Positions 16,052 through 23,428 of a stretch of DNA of 64,000 nucleotides are shown one piece after another. The DNA lies in NCBI RefSeq assembly GCF_900101785.1, contig NZ_LT629688.1, positions 1,550,001-1,614,000 of the forward strand. Reading direction: 5' to 3'. Origin of the DNA: Auraticoccus monumenti (GTDB lineage: Bacteria; Actinomycetota; Actinomycetes; Propionibacteriales; Propionibacteriaceae). A model generated the notes under the pieces. It saw only the letters and a program-made list of their open reading frames with translations, was not told where the DNA came from and made no database searches. Within the stretch, counting starts at the first letter, position 1. Each line of letters starts with the position of its first letter. The translations under genes were made by a program, and so were the position numbers.

Positions 16052-16468
16052 ATGGCCGTGCAGGGACCGTTCAAGGTCAACTTCAACGAGGTGTTCCCCT
16101 TCGGACTGGGTGTCGTGGGGGCGGTGTCGGCGCAGGCGGACTTCGACGCCTCGACCCGTGAGAACCGGGTGCAGCAGCGGGACAAGGACACCGGGGAGCC
16201 GGTGTGGGTGGTGGACGTCATGGACTTCGACCCCGAGGCCCGTGAGCGGACGTTCAAGGTGAAGATCACCGCCCCGGTGCAGCCGGTCCCGCCGGACGCG
16301 ATCGAAGGGCTGCCGGTCCGCCCGGTAGTGCTGGAGGGGCTGATGGTGACCCCGTACCTGAAGGAGGTCGGCAACGGGCGATCCCGGATCGCGTACTCGC
16401 TGCGGGCCACGGGCATGTCGGCTCCCCGCGGCAACCGTGTGCAGGGCGAGCACAATAAGGCGGCCTGA
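16052..16468 (+). CDS. pra: Pra-type activator of AICE replication, integration and excision
   Basis: A 138-residue soluble protein. It matches the family annotated as plasmid replication, integration and excision activator: N-terminal GPFKVNFNEVFPFG, central VWVVDVMDFDPEARE, FKVKITAPVQPVPP, then RPVVLEGLMVTPYL and the ending AYSLRATGMSAP. In pSAM2, Pra switches on rep, xis and int so that the element excises and replicates. Here it is the first gene after the operator-controlled promoter. Its stop lies 3 bp from the translocase start, so it heads the transfer/replication operon. ATG 16052 follows GAGAGGA. Confidence 0.82.
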   Translation: MAVQGPFKVNFNEVFPFGLGVVGAVSAQADFDASTRENRVQQRDKDTGEPVWVVDVMDFDPEARERTFKVKITAPVQPVPPDAIEGLPVRPVVLEGLMVTPYLKEVGNGRSRIAYSLRATGMSAPRGNRVQGEHNKAA

Positions 16469-16471
16469 GCC

Positions 16472-17932
16472 ATGAGCGCGCTCGCGTGGTCCCGCCGCGG
16501 TGCAGAGGAGGTGTGGTGGTGGCTGTCCCGGACAGCGGGCTACGGCTGGCGGCACAAGCGCCTCCTGCTTGTCGGGGGCTGGGCGGTGCTGTCGTCGTGG
16601 CTCCTCGACCTCGGGTGGCCGTGGCTGCCGCTGCTGGTGGTGTCGCCGGTGTTGGTGCTGCTGGTGTGGGAGCGGTGGTGGCCGGTCGCATTCCAGGTCC
16701 AGGTCACTGACCGGCTGTTCCGCTCCCGCACCCGTCGGTGGCTGCGGCGTCGGTGGGCGTCGGTGATGGAGGCGTGTGGGTTGGCCCGTCGGCTGCCGTC
16801 CAACCAGTCCGTGCAGGTCCCGGCGCTCGTAGGGCTGGCGTGGGAGGGGTCGCAGCTCGTGGCTTCCCCGAGGCTCCTGACCGGGCAGACCGTGGAGGAC
16901 TTCGAGGGCGCAGCGGAGCGGCTACGGGTAGCACTGGAGGCGAACCGGCTGCGCGTCATCGCAGACCCCGCCGCGACCGGCTGCCGTCTGGTCTGGTCCT
17001 TCGGCGACCCGCTCGCCGCCGCGTTCGCCTGGCCGGTCCCTGAGGACCAGGCGATCAACCTCGAATGGCTAACCCTGGGCCGCACCGAGGACGGGCAGAC
17101 CTGGCGACTGCCGCTACGGGTGTCCACCCTCGTGGCCGGGTCGACCGGTGCCGGGAAGGGCTCGGTGCTGTGGGGCACGGTCCTCTCGCTGGCCCCGGCT
17201 GTCCGTGCGGGGTTGGTGCAGCTGCACGGGGTGGACCTCAAGGGCGGGATGGAACTCGGTCTCGGCAAGCCACTCTTCACCCGCTACGCCACCGACGCCG
17301 GCGAGGCCGTGATCATGCTCGAGGAGGCCGTGACCGCGTGTGAGGAGCGGGCCAAGCGGCTGGCCGGGAACTCACGCCTCCACGCTCCCACGACCGACGA
17401 GCCCCTGATCATCTTCGTAATCGACGAACTGGCCTCGCTGGTGGCCTACCTCCCGGATCGGGACCTGCTCAAGCGGGCGGAGGCGGCCCTCTCGCGGCTG
17501 CTGTCCATCGGGAGAGCACCCGGCTTCTACGTGTATGCGTTCCTGCAGGACCCGCGCAAGGAGACGGTGCGGATGCGGCACCTGTTCACCCAGTCCATGG
17601 GGCTCCGGCTGCGGGACCGGGAAGAGTCGGCCATGGTCCTTGGTGACGGCGCGGTCGCTTCCGGTGCTGCCTGCCACAAGATCCACCGCTCGATGCCCGG
17701 CGTCGGCTACGCGGTCGGTGAAGACGGCCTGATCGTCAAGGTCCGTGCCGGGTTCGTGGCCGACGACACCATCCGCGCCACCGCCGCGCGATTCCCCACC
17801 CCGGTCCAGGTGCCGATCGTCCAGGCCGTGCCCGATGAGGGCGAGGAGGCTCCTGCCCCGGCTGCTGCTCGTGCACCGCGCAAGCCCCGGACGAGCCGTC
17901 GCCGTACGGAGAACGTGGGGGCTGACTCGTGA
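16472..17932 (+). CDS. FtsK/SpoIIIE-type DNA translocase (TraSA-like)
   Basis: A 486-residue membrane-linked ATPase that should pump double-stranded element DNA between mycelial or mating cells. Two N-terminal hydrophobic helices (about residues 32-70) are followed by the motor domain. Walker A is GSTGAGKGS (K229) and Walker B is LIIFVIDELASL (D318, E319). A basic Pro/Ala/Arg tail follows at about 460-486. In AICEs a single such hexameric ATPase replaces a full type IV system. It starts 3 bp after pra and overlaps the next gene by 4 bp. Confidence 0.9.
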   Translation: MSALAWSRRGAEEVWWWLSRTAGYGWRHKRLLLVGGWAVLSSWLLDLGWPWLPLLVVSPVLVLLVWERWWPVAFQVQVTDRLFRSRTRRWLRRRWASVMEACGLARRLPSNQSVQVPALVGLAWEGSQLVASPRLLTGQTVEDFEGAAERLRVALEANRLRVIADPAATGCRLVWSFGDPLAAAFAWPVPEDQAINLEWLTLGRTEDGQTWRLPLRVSTLVAGSTGAGKGSVLWGTVLSLAPAVRAGLVQLHGVDLKGGMELGLGKPLFTRYATDAGEAVIMLEEAVTACEERAKRLAGNSRLHAPTTDEPLIIFVIDELASLVAYLPDRDLLKRAEAALSRLLSIGRAPGFYVYAFLQDPRKETVRMRHLFTQSMGLRLRDREESAMVLGDGAVASGAACHKIHRSMPGVGYAVGEDGLIVKVRAGFVADDTIRATAARFPTPVQVPIVQAVPDEGEEAPAPAAARAPRKPRTSRRRTENVGADS

Positions 17933-18201
17933 CTGGTCCCGCCGCCGGCCTGGACCCGGTGCAGCTGCACTACCGGGCCCTGGTGCTGCAGTGCTCCCAC
18001 CCCGGCAGCGTGGACGAGCCCAACGAGCTCGTGATGGCGCTGTGGACCGACGACCACACCGCGGTTGTGGCAGGGATGACCCGTGCCGAGCGCGAGGACC
18101 TGTGGGCGGACCTGGAGGCGCTGGCGGAGCGGCTGGACCCGTGGATCACCCACCAGGCCAAGCCCACCCAACCGGCCGCAGCCAACGGCACCGCGGCCTG
18201 A
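17929..18201 (+). CDS. small AICE backbone protein, unknown function
   Basis: A 90-residue acidic protein without membrane segments or recognisable domain. A mostly helical middle (EREDLWADLEALAERLDPWI) may form a coiled coil. The GTG start overlaps the translocase stop by 4 bp (GTGA) and the initiator gene follows after 9 bp with GAGGAGGA before it, so it is clearly within the operon. Proteins of this size commonly lie between tra and rep genes of AICEs; a role in transfer or replication is inferred only from position. Confidence 0.75.
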   Translation: MTGPAAGLDPVQLHYRALVLQCSHPGSVDEPNELVMALWTDDHTAVVAGMTRAEREDLWADLEALAERLDPWITHQAKPTQPAAANGTAA

Positions 18202-18210
18202 GGAGGACTG

Positions 18211-19755
18211 GTGCAGCAGCTGGAGACCATGGCGGCCGTGACGCCGGTCATGGCGCGTGAACTGGCGGTGGCGCAGAAGGTGTGCGTGCGACCGATCATG
18301 CGCCGCGTCATCGACCGCGATACCGACACCGACCAGCGGGTGGCCATACCGTGCGGGTCGACTCGTGAGTCGGTGTGCCCGTCGTGTGCGCACAAGGCAC
18401 GGATCTTGCGGATGCAGCAGTGCGCTGAGGGCTGGCATCGCACTGAGGAGCCCGAGCAGGATTCGGCTACGGCTACGGCGACGCGACCTGATGACCTGCT
18501 AGAAGAGGGGGAACCCGGTCCTGACCCAGTCCGGGGGGAGGACAGTCAGGACCGGGCCCGACGAGCGCGTAGTACCCGGCGCCGTGACGATGTTTGCGAA
18601 CTCCCCCGAGTCACGCCTAGCAGCACCACGGTGGGGGCCGTGTACTCAGCACCCAACGGGCGAGAGTACCGGCCTTCGATGTTCCTCACGATGACTCTGC
18701 CGTCCTACGGGGCGGTCGGCTCTGGTGGCATCCCGCTGGACCCGGACCGCTACGACTACCGTCGCGCCGCGCTCGACGCGCTGCACTTCGCCAAGCTGGT
18801 CGACCGGTTCTGGCAGAACCTGCGCCGCTGCGCCGGGTTCAAGGTGCAGTACTTCGCCACCGTCGAACCCCAAGCCCGCCTCGCGGCTCACCTTCACGCC
18901 GCGGTCCGTGGTGCGATTCCTCGGCAGCTGCTTCGCCAGGTCATCCGCGCCACCTACGTCCAGGTGTGGTGGCCGTCGTTCGACCGAGCCGTCTACGTCG
19001 ACCGGCTGCCGGTCTGGGACGGTGAGGAGTACGTCGATCCTGACACCGGCGCCGCGCTGCCGACGTGGGATGAGGCGCTGGCCCAGGTCGACGCCGACCC
19101 TGACGCCCGACCGGTGCACGTGGCCCGGTTTGGGAAGCAGGCCGACATGCGCGGCATCATCGCTCCTTCCGCCGATGCTGAGCGGGCTGTGCGGTACCTG
19201 ACCAAGTACCTCACCAAGGCCGTGGCCGATCCGATCAGCGACGACGCCGACGAGTGGGACCCGGCTCGGGAAGCGCACATCGACCGTTTGCACACCGAGC
19301 TGCGGTACCTACCGTGCTCACCGCAGTGCGCCAACTGGTTGCGGTACGGGTTGCAGCCGAAGAGCCCTGGCGCTGGCCTGGCCCCCGGACGGTGTCCGGC
19401 CAAAGCTCACGACCGTGAACACCTCGGCCTCGGCGGTCGTCGCGTCCTTGTCTCGCGGCAGTGGTCCGGTAAGACACTGGCCGGTCACCGCGCCGACCGC
19501 GCCACCGTCGTCCGCCAAGCCCTCCTCACCGCCGGGGTCCTGGCCCCCGACGTCGAACGTCTCGCGGCCGACACGCTGTCCGCTGACGGGCACCCGCGCT
19601 TCGTGTGGACTGACACCAAGACCGACCCGATCAGCTACTCCCGGGTGATCTTGGAGTCGATCGCGGAGCGGCAGCGCTGGCGCACGCAGTACGAGCAGGC
19701 CAAGGCCGCCGGCGGGTCTGTGGATGACCGTTCGGCAACTGCTCAGCCACCGTGA
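18211..19755 (+). CDS. RepSA-like replication initiator
   Basis: A 514-residue initiator of the pSAM2 RepSA type, which nicks a double-strand origin for rolling-circle replication. An N-terminal cysteine cluster (CPSC, 56-59) is likely zinc-binding. The HUH-type metal motif is HLH at 227-229 (AAHLHAAVRGAIP), and the tyrosine region YLTKYLTK (from Y329) holds the likely nicking Tyr. GTG 18211 follows GAGGAGGA. It is in the Pra-headed operon. A strong inverted repeat follows the gene. Between the zinc cluster and the catalytic core there is a low-complexity charged stretch (about residues 85-130). Confidence 0.85.
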   Translation: MQQLETMAAVTPVMARELAVAQKVCVRPIMRRVIDRDTDTDQRVAIPCGSTRESVCPSCAHKARILRMQQCAEGWHRTEEPEQDSATATATRPDDLLEEGEPGPDPVRGEDSQDRARRARSTRRRDDVCELPRVTPSSTTVGAVYSAPNGREYRPSMFLTMTLPSYGAVGSGGIPLDPDRYDYRRAALDALHFAKLVDRFWQNLRRCAGFKVQYFATVEPQARLAAHLHAAVRGAIPRQLLRQVIRATYVQVWWPSFDRAVYVDRLPVWDGEEYVDPDTGAALPTWDEALAQVDADPDARPVHVARFGKQADMRGIIAPSADAERAVRYLTKYLTKAVADPISDDADEWDPAREAHIDRLHTELRYLPCSPQCANWLRYGLQPKSPGAGLAPGRCPAKAHDREHLGLGGRRVLVSRQWSGKTLAGHRADRATVVRQALLTAGVLAPDVERLAADTLSADGHPRFVWTDTKTDPISYSRVILESIAERQRWRTQYEQAKAAGGSVDDRSATAQPP

Positions 19756-19795
19756 CTGCGCCACAGCTGCGGCATCCCCGGATGACTGCCGAGCC

Positions 19796-19880
19796 GTGGT
19801 CAGGGCCCGCGCGGTCAGGGGTGAGCGAAGCGAATCACGTAGTGACACGAAGTGCCCTTGACGGCGCGGGCACTGACCAC
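19796..19880. other. large hairpin between rep and xis (origin or terminator candidate)
   Basis: GTGGTCAGGGCCCGCGC (19796-19812) pairs with GCGCGGGCACTGACCAC (19864-19880), with one mismatch in 17. The 51-base loop holds inner short dyads (GTCAGGG against CCCTTGAC; TCAC-N3-GTGA). Such a structure right after an initiator gene could be a replication origin or a transcription terminator. There is no U-tract. Confidence 0.5.
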
Positions 19881-19939
19881 ACCTTCCATGATCAATTCGG
19901 GGATGCCGCTCCCTCGGGCACCTATGAAAGGCGAGGACG

Positions 19940-20185
19940 ATGACACGCAGGGCAGGGACGCAAGGGGCGGCTAGTGAGGCTGGGACGGCTCGCGCAGTAA
20001 AAGTCGAAGCGCTGTGGACGGTCCAGGACGTCAGCTCGTACTTGGGGGTGCCAGCGTGCACGGTCTACGCCTGGCGCAGTGCCGGGACGGGTCCTCCGGG
20101 TCGCCTGGTGGGTCGACGGCTCCGTTACCGTCCCGAGGACGTTCTCGAGTGGGTTGATCAGCTGCCGACAGCGGTGGTGTCGTGA
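19940..20185 (+). CDS. xis: excisionase-like helix-turn-helix protein
   Basis: An 81-residue protein with a MerR-like excisionase HTH: ALWTVQDVSSYLGVPACTVYAWRSAG, wing PGRLVGRRLRYRPEDVLEWV. Such proteins bend DNA at attachment sites and direct the integrase to excision. The stop overlaps the integrase GTG by 4 bp, so the two are translationally coupled, as in other AICEs. AGGCGAGGA precedes the ATG. Gene symbol by position and fold. Confidence 0.85.
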   Translation: MTRRAGTQGAASEAGTARAVKVEALWTVQDVSSYLGVPACTVYAWRSAGTGPPGRLVGRRLRYRPEDVLEWVDQLPTAVVS

Positions 20186-21339
20186 AGCCGATTGGCTTGG
20201 GCGAGCACGGGCAGGTGACGGTGCGTCAGGAGGGCGGTCACCACGTCGCCTACGTGCGGTATCGCGACTACGGGGGGCGCCTGCGCCGGATCAAGCGGCT
20301 GGGTAGCTCGAAGGCGGATGCTTCTCGGCGGGCGCTGGCTGCGGTGGCGGAGTCGGTGGCGGCGGGGGTTGGCGGTGACTTCACGCGGTCGAGCAAGTTG
20401 GCCGCTGGGCTGGAGGGCTGGCTGGCGATGTTCGACGGCCTGGTCGAGCGGGGCCGCCGATCTCCGACGACTCGTGATCTGTACGCCGGTGTGACGGGCC
20501 GGCTGATCGTTCCGGCGATCGGTGGTCTGCGGCTGGGGGAGTTGACCGCGCCGACTCTCGACCGGTTCCTGCAGGCGATCTTGCGGGAGAAGGGTCCTGC
20601 GACGGCCAAGCTCTGCCGTGCGGTGCTCTCGGGTGCCTGTGGCTGGCTGGTTCGCCAGGGTGGCTTGGTCACGAATCCAGTGCGTGATCTGACGCCGATC
20701 GAGTTGGAGGGCGGGCGTGCCGCGAAGGCGTTGACGATGCAGGAGGTGCGGCGCTGGCTGGCGCATCTTGATGCTGATGAGTTCGCTCGCCGTCACGACC
20801 TGCCCGAGCTAGCCCGGTTCATGCTGGCCACCGGGCTCCGAGTTGGTGAAGCGGTCGGGGTGACGTGGGCGGACGTCGACCTGGACGCTGGGGTCGTCAT
20901 GGTGCAACGGACGATCGTCCCGGTTGCAGGGAAGGGGCTCCTGGCGAAGCGGGTGAAGTCGAAGGCGTCTGAGCGTGGGTTGATCATGCCCGCGTGGTGC
21001 GTGACGTTACTGCGAGCGAGACGGGTTCGCCTTGGTGCGTTCGAAGGTCCGGTGTTCCCCGACTCGCGGGGTGGTTGGCGCGACCGGGGCAACGTGGGTA
21101 AGGCCTTCCGCCGTGTGCGCGGCGACGACTTCAACTGGGTCACGACGCACACATTTCGCAAGACGGTCGCGACGCTGCTGGACGAGAGTGGAGCGACGGC
21201 TCGCATGATCGCTGACCAGCTCGGGCACTCGCGGGTGTCGATGACTCAGGACGTCTACTTGGGTCGTCGTGCTGCGAACGCTCCGAACGCGGTGGCTCTG
21301 GAGGCCTACGATCCTGACGCCGCCACCCCGTCGAGCTGA
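20182..21339 (+). CDS. int: tyrosine site-specific integrase
   Basis: A 385-residue phage-type tyrosine recombinase. An N-terminal arm-binding domain (about 1-65) and a SAM-like core-binding domain (about 70-170) precede the catalytic domain. Visible catalytic residues are R220 (TGLRVGEA), H323 and R326 (HTFRK), H349 (LGHSRVS) and the nucleophile Y359 (DVYLG). All are present, so it should be active. It lies 74 bp from attR and catalyses recombination within the tRNA-Lys 3' end. The GTG start overlaps xis. Confidence 0.93.
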   Translation: MKPIGLGEHGQVTVRQEGGHHVAYVRYRDYGGRLRRIKRLGSSKADASRRALAAVAESVAAGVGGDFTRSSKLAAGLEGWLAMFDGLVERGRRSPTTRDLYAGVTGRLIVPAIGGLRLGELTAPTLDRFLQAILREKGPATAKLCRAVLSGACGWLVRQGGLVTNPVRDLTPIELEGGRAAKALTMQEVRRWLAHLDADEFARRHDLPELARFMLATGLRVGEAVGVTWADVDLDAGVVMVQRTIVPVAGKGLLAKRVKSKASERGLIMPAWCVTLLRARRVRLGAFEGPVFPDSRGGWRDRGNVGKAFRRVRGDDFNWVTTHTFRKTVATLLDESGATARMIADQLGHSRVSMTQDVYLGRRAANAPNAVALEAYDPDAATPSS

Positions 21340-21342
21340 CCT

Positions 21343-21368
21343 GCATTAGTCCCCACACTAGTCCCCAT
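21343..21368. repeat. right AGTCCCCA repeat pair (possible integrase arm sites)
   Basis: GCATTAGTCCCCA at 21343-21355, followed by CTAGTCCCCAT at 21358-21368. The first 13 bases match 9669-9681 exactly and in direct orientation. It lies between the integrase stop and attR, the usual place for arm sites. Function inferred. Confidence 0.5.
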
Positions 21369-21412
21369 CTGGGGTGGTGGCTGGTCATGGGATGCCCGCA
21401 ATGGTGCGGTTC

Positions 21413-21451
21413 TGGTGGGCCCCGTGGGGATCGAACCCACAACCCGCGGAT
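21413..21451. repeat. attR: 39-bp core within tRNA-Lys
   Basis: Exact copy of 9539-9577, running from the CCA end to the 3' side of the anticodon stem. The crossover must lie inside this 39-bp identity. Confidence 0.93.
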
Positions 21452-21488
21452 TAAAAGTCCGCTGCTCTGCCAGTTGAGCTAGAGGCCC
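21413..21488 (-). tRNA. tRNA-Lys (UUU)
   Basis: A 76-base gene including encoded CCA. The acceptor stem GGGCCTC pairs with GGGGCCC with one G-U pair. The D arm contains AGCTCAACTGGCAGAGC, the anticodon loop CTTTTAA gives anticodon TTT, and the T loop GTTCGATCC is standard. The 3' 39 bases form attR of the AICE. The tRNA remains complete because the element carries the matching 3' end. Confidence 0.95.
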
Positions 21489-21611
21489 AGGTCGGGTGGC
21501 GACGGAGGCTGGAGGTCCGCGGCAGTCACGACCCGGCGGCTCCCGAGGGGTCCGCGCAGCGCCGACGCTACCGCACGACCCGAGCCGCTCGGAGCGACCG
21601 GGCGGGCGGCG

Positions 21612-22067
21612 TCACGGGGTGGCAGGTGCGGCGAGGGCCGTGACGCAGGCGGTCAGGCTGGCGCGCAGTCCTCGCACCTGGTCAGGCTCGAGGTCGGCGA
21701 CCATCTGCTGCTCGACGGCGTGGACGGCCGTGCTGGCCGCCTCCAGCTGTCGGCGGCCGTGGTCGGTCAGCCGGGTCGGCAGCGCCCTCCCGTGGGGCGC
21801 CGTCTCCTCCCGGGTGACCAGGCCCCGGTCACGCAGCCCTCGGAGCACCCCGTCCATGGCCTGGCGGGTGACGAAGACGCGGCGCGCGAGCTCGGCGTTC
21901 GACAACCCCTCGGTCTGGCCCAGCACCTCCAGGCAGGAGTACTGGGACACCGTCAGGTCCATCGTCCGCAGCGCGGCGTCCATGCTGCCGCGCAGTGCCG
22001 TCGACGCGCGCTTCAGCAGGTAGCCCACGGACTGCTCGAGGTCACCCACCGTCTCCAGTTGACTCAT
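21612..22067 (-). CDS. MarR family regulator
   Basis: A 151-residue winged-helix dimer. Typical segments are TVSQYSCLEVLGQTEGLSNAEL, RRVFVTRQAMDGVLRGLRDR (recognition helix) and GLVTREETAPHGRALPTRLT (wing). A DNA-binding repressor with an unknown small ligand. ATG 22067 is chosen because two palindromic operators follow immediately upstream; the longer frame would run through them. Divergent from the VOC-family gene, which is the likely target. Confidence 0.9.
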   Translation of the reverse strand: MSQLETVGDLEQSVGYLLKRASTALRGSMDAALRTMDLTVSQYSCLEVLGQTEGLSNAELARRVFVTRQAMDGVLRGLRDRGLVTREETAPHGRALPTRLTDHGRRQLEAASTAVHAVEQQMVADLEPDQVRGLRASLTACVTALAAPATP

Positions 22068-22107
22068 GTCAACATCCTGACACATACTCCATGTCAGGAA
22101 CCTGACA
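22067..22107. promoter_or_regulatory. two MarR operators and promoter of the VOC gene
   Basis: TGTCAACATCCTGACA (22067-22082) and TGTCAGGAACCTGACA (22092-22107) share TGTCA-N6-TGACA, with starts 25 bp apart. The second is a perfect dyad apart from its two centre bases. TTGACT (22059-22064) and CATACT (22083-22088), 18 bp apart, may be the promoter of the rightward gene, covered by the first operator. Confidence 0.72.
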
Positions 22108-22127
22108 TACGATCTGAGGAGAACTCC

Positions 22128-22496
22128 ATGACCATCACCGGACCCGACTTCATCGCCCTGCAGGTACGTGACCTCGAGCGTGCCGCCTCGTTCTACGAGA
22201 ACCACCTCGGGCTGCGCCGCGCGTCCGTCGCCCCACCGCACGCCGTCGTCTTCGACACCGCACCGATCGCCTTCGCGGTGCGCGAGCCGATGCCCGGGGT
22301 CGACCTCGACTCAGTCACCCAGCCCGGTCTCGGGGTGGCCCTGTGGTTGCACGCCGACGACGCCCAGGCCCTGCACGACTCCCTCGCTGCCGCCGGTGTG
22401 CCCATCGTCGCGCCGCCGGTCGACGGGCCCTTCGGGCGCACCTTCACCTTCACCGACCCCGACGGCTACGCCGTCACGCTGCACGACCAGGTGTGA
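22128..22496 (+). CDS. VOC family (glyoxalase/bleomycin-resistance-type) protein
   Basis: A 122-residue protein with the two beta-alpha-beta-beta-beta modules of the vicinal oxygen chelate fold. The first module is DFIALQVRDLERAASFYENHLGLRR. The end is FGRTFTFTDPDGYAVTLHD, with the usual DPDGY turn. It may bind a metal and act as a small lyase or dioxygenase, or sequester a toxic compound. ATG follows GAGGAG by 7 bp. It is divergent from a MarR repressor with operators in between, suggesting induction by the substrate. Its 3' end overlaps the convergent hydrolase by 23 bp. Confidence 0.87.
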   Translation: MTITGPDFIALQVRDLERAASFYENHLGLRRASVAPPHAVVFDTAPIAFAVREPMPGVDLDSVTQPGLGVALWLHADDAQALHDSLAAAGVPIVAPPVDGPFGRTFTFTDPDGYAVTLHDQV

Positions 22497-23343
22497 CGCG
22501 GTCCAGGAGATCCAGCACCAGGGTGGCCACCTCGTCCAGGTGGCTCTCCAGCAGGAAGTGACCGCCGTCGAGCAGCTCGACCTGGGCGTCCGGGAGGTCG
22601 CGGCTGAACGCGGTCGCCCCCGCGGGGGCGAAGATCTCGTCGTTGCGGCCCCACACCGCCAGCAGCGGGACCTGGCTCTCCCGGAACCACCGCTGCACCT
22701 CGGGGTAGAGGGCGACGTTGCTGACGTAGTCGGCGAAGAGCGCGAGCTGGACGCGGTCGTTGCCGGGCCGCGACACCAGCGCGGTGTCGTGGTGCCAGGT
22801 CTCCGGGTCCACCGTCTCGGGGTCGGGGACGCCGTGGGTGTACTGCCAGCGGATGGCGTCGATCCCCAGTGCCGGTCGGAGCTCGGCCTCGGCGCCGGCG
22901 TCCTCCGCGTAGCGCCAGATCGGCGCCCAGAAGTCCTCGACGAAACCGTCCTCGTAGGCGTTGCCGTTCTGGCTGACCACCGCCGTCACGTGGTCGGGGT
23001 CGGCCAGAGCGAGCCGCCAGCCGATCGGCGCGCCGTAGTCCTGCACGTAGATGGCGTACCGGTCGACACCCAGCTGCTCGAGCAGCCCGCGGGTCAGGTC
23101 GGCCAGTGCGTCGAAGCTGTACTCGAAGTCCTCCACCGGCGGGGCGTCGGAGAAGCCGAAGCCCAGGTGGTCCGGCGCGATCACCCGGCAGCGCGTGGCG
23201 AGCAGCGGGATGAGCCGGCGGAACATGAACGAGCTCGTCGGGTAGCCGTGCAGCAGCACGATCACCGGCGCGTCGGCCGGCCCGGACTCCTGGTAGTGCA
23301 GCCGGTGTCCGTCGACGACCCGCTGGCGGTAGTGGATGACCAT
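22474..23343 (-). CDS. alpha/beta hydrolase, haloalkane dehalogenase/epoxide hydrolase type
   Basis: A 289-residue alpha/beta hydrolase. The oxyanion segment is LLHGYPTSSFMFR, and the nucleophile elbow VQDYGAPIG carries Asp instead of Ser. This is typical of haloalkane dehalogenases and epoxide hydrolases. A late acidic residue (VWGRNDEIF) and a His (GGHFLLESH) complete the triad. No signal peptide. The second of two adjacent ATGs is used. It is divergent from a CGNR-type regulator and shares a patterned operator region with it. The substrate is unknown. Confidence 0.87.
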   Translation of the reverse strand: MVIHYRQRVVDGHRLHYQESGPADAPVIVLLHGYPTSSFMFRRLIPLLATRCRVIAPDHLGFGFSDAPPVEDFEYSFDALADLTRGLLEQLGVDRYAIYVQDYGAPIGWRLALADPDHVTAVVSQNGNAYEDGFVEDFWAPIWRYAEDAGAEAELRPALGIDAIRWQYTHGVPDPETVDPETWHHDTALVSRPGNDRVQLALFADYVSNVALYPEVQRWFRESQVPLLAVWGRNDEIFAPAGATAFSRDLPDAQVELLDGGHFLLESHLDEVATLVLDLLDRVTPGRAA

Positions 23344-23346
23344 CAC

Positions 23347-23425
23347 CTAACCCCTTCGATTGGTTTGACTGGTTAGAAGTAGGTCACATGGATACCTAAC
23401 CTGTCAAGCGTGCTGATACGGTTAG
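23347..23425. promoter_or_regulatory. duplicated CTAACC-N18-GGTTAG operator between hydrolase and CGNR genes
   Basis: CTAACC at 23347 and 23396, and GGTTAG at 23371 and 23420, form two identical 30-bp dyads (23347-23376 and 23396-23425). The half-sites are spaced 24, 25 and 24 bp apart, placing them on nearly one face of the helix. They span both start regions, so one regulator could control both genes. Confidence 0.7.
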
Positions 23426-23428
23426 AGC

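Larger units (their letters stand above)
9539..21451. mobile_element. integrated AICE (pSAM2-type) in tRNA-Lys
   Basis: An 11.9-kb insert bounded by a 39-bp direct repeat, whose right copy is the 3' part of an intact tRNA-Lys gene. The internal gene set is integrase, excisionase, RepSA-like initiator, FtsK/TraSA-like translocase, Pra and a GntR repressor. This is the known AICE set, which replicates by rolling circle and moves as double-stranded DNA with one translocase and no relaxase. Between attL and the backbone lies an AT-richer cargo of four genes. All core genes are intact, so mobility is plausible. Confidence 0.9.

Noticed and set aside
9386-21488. Transposase or insertion sequence in or near the element
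   Set aside because: No DDE or HUH transposase motifs and no terminal inverted repeats with target duplications were found; the only recombinase is the tyrosine integrase.
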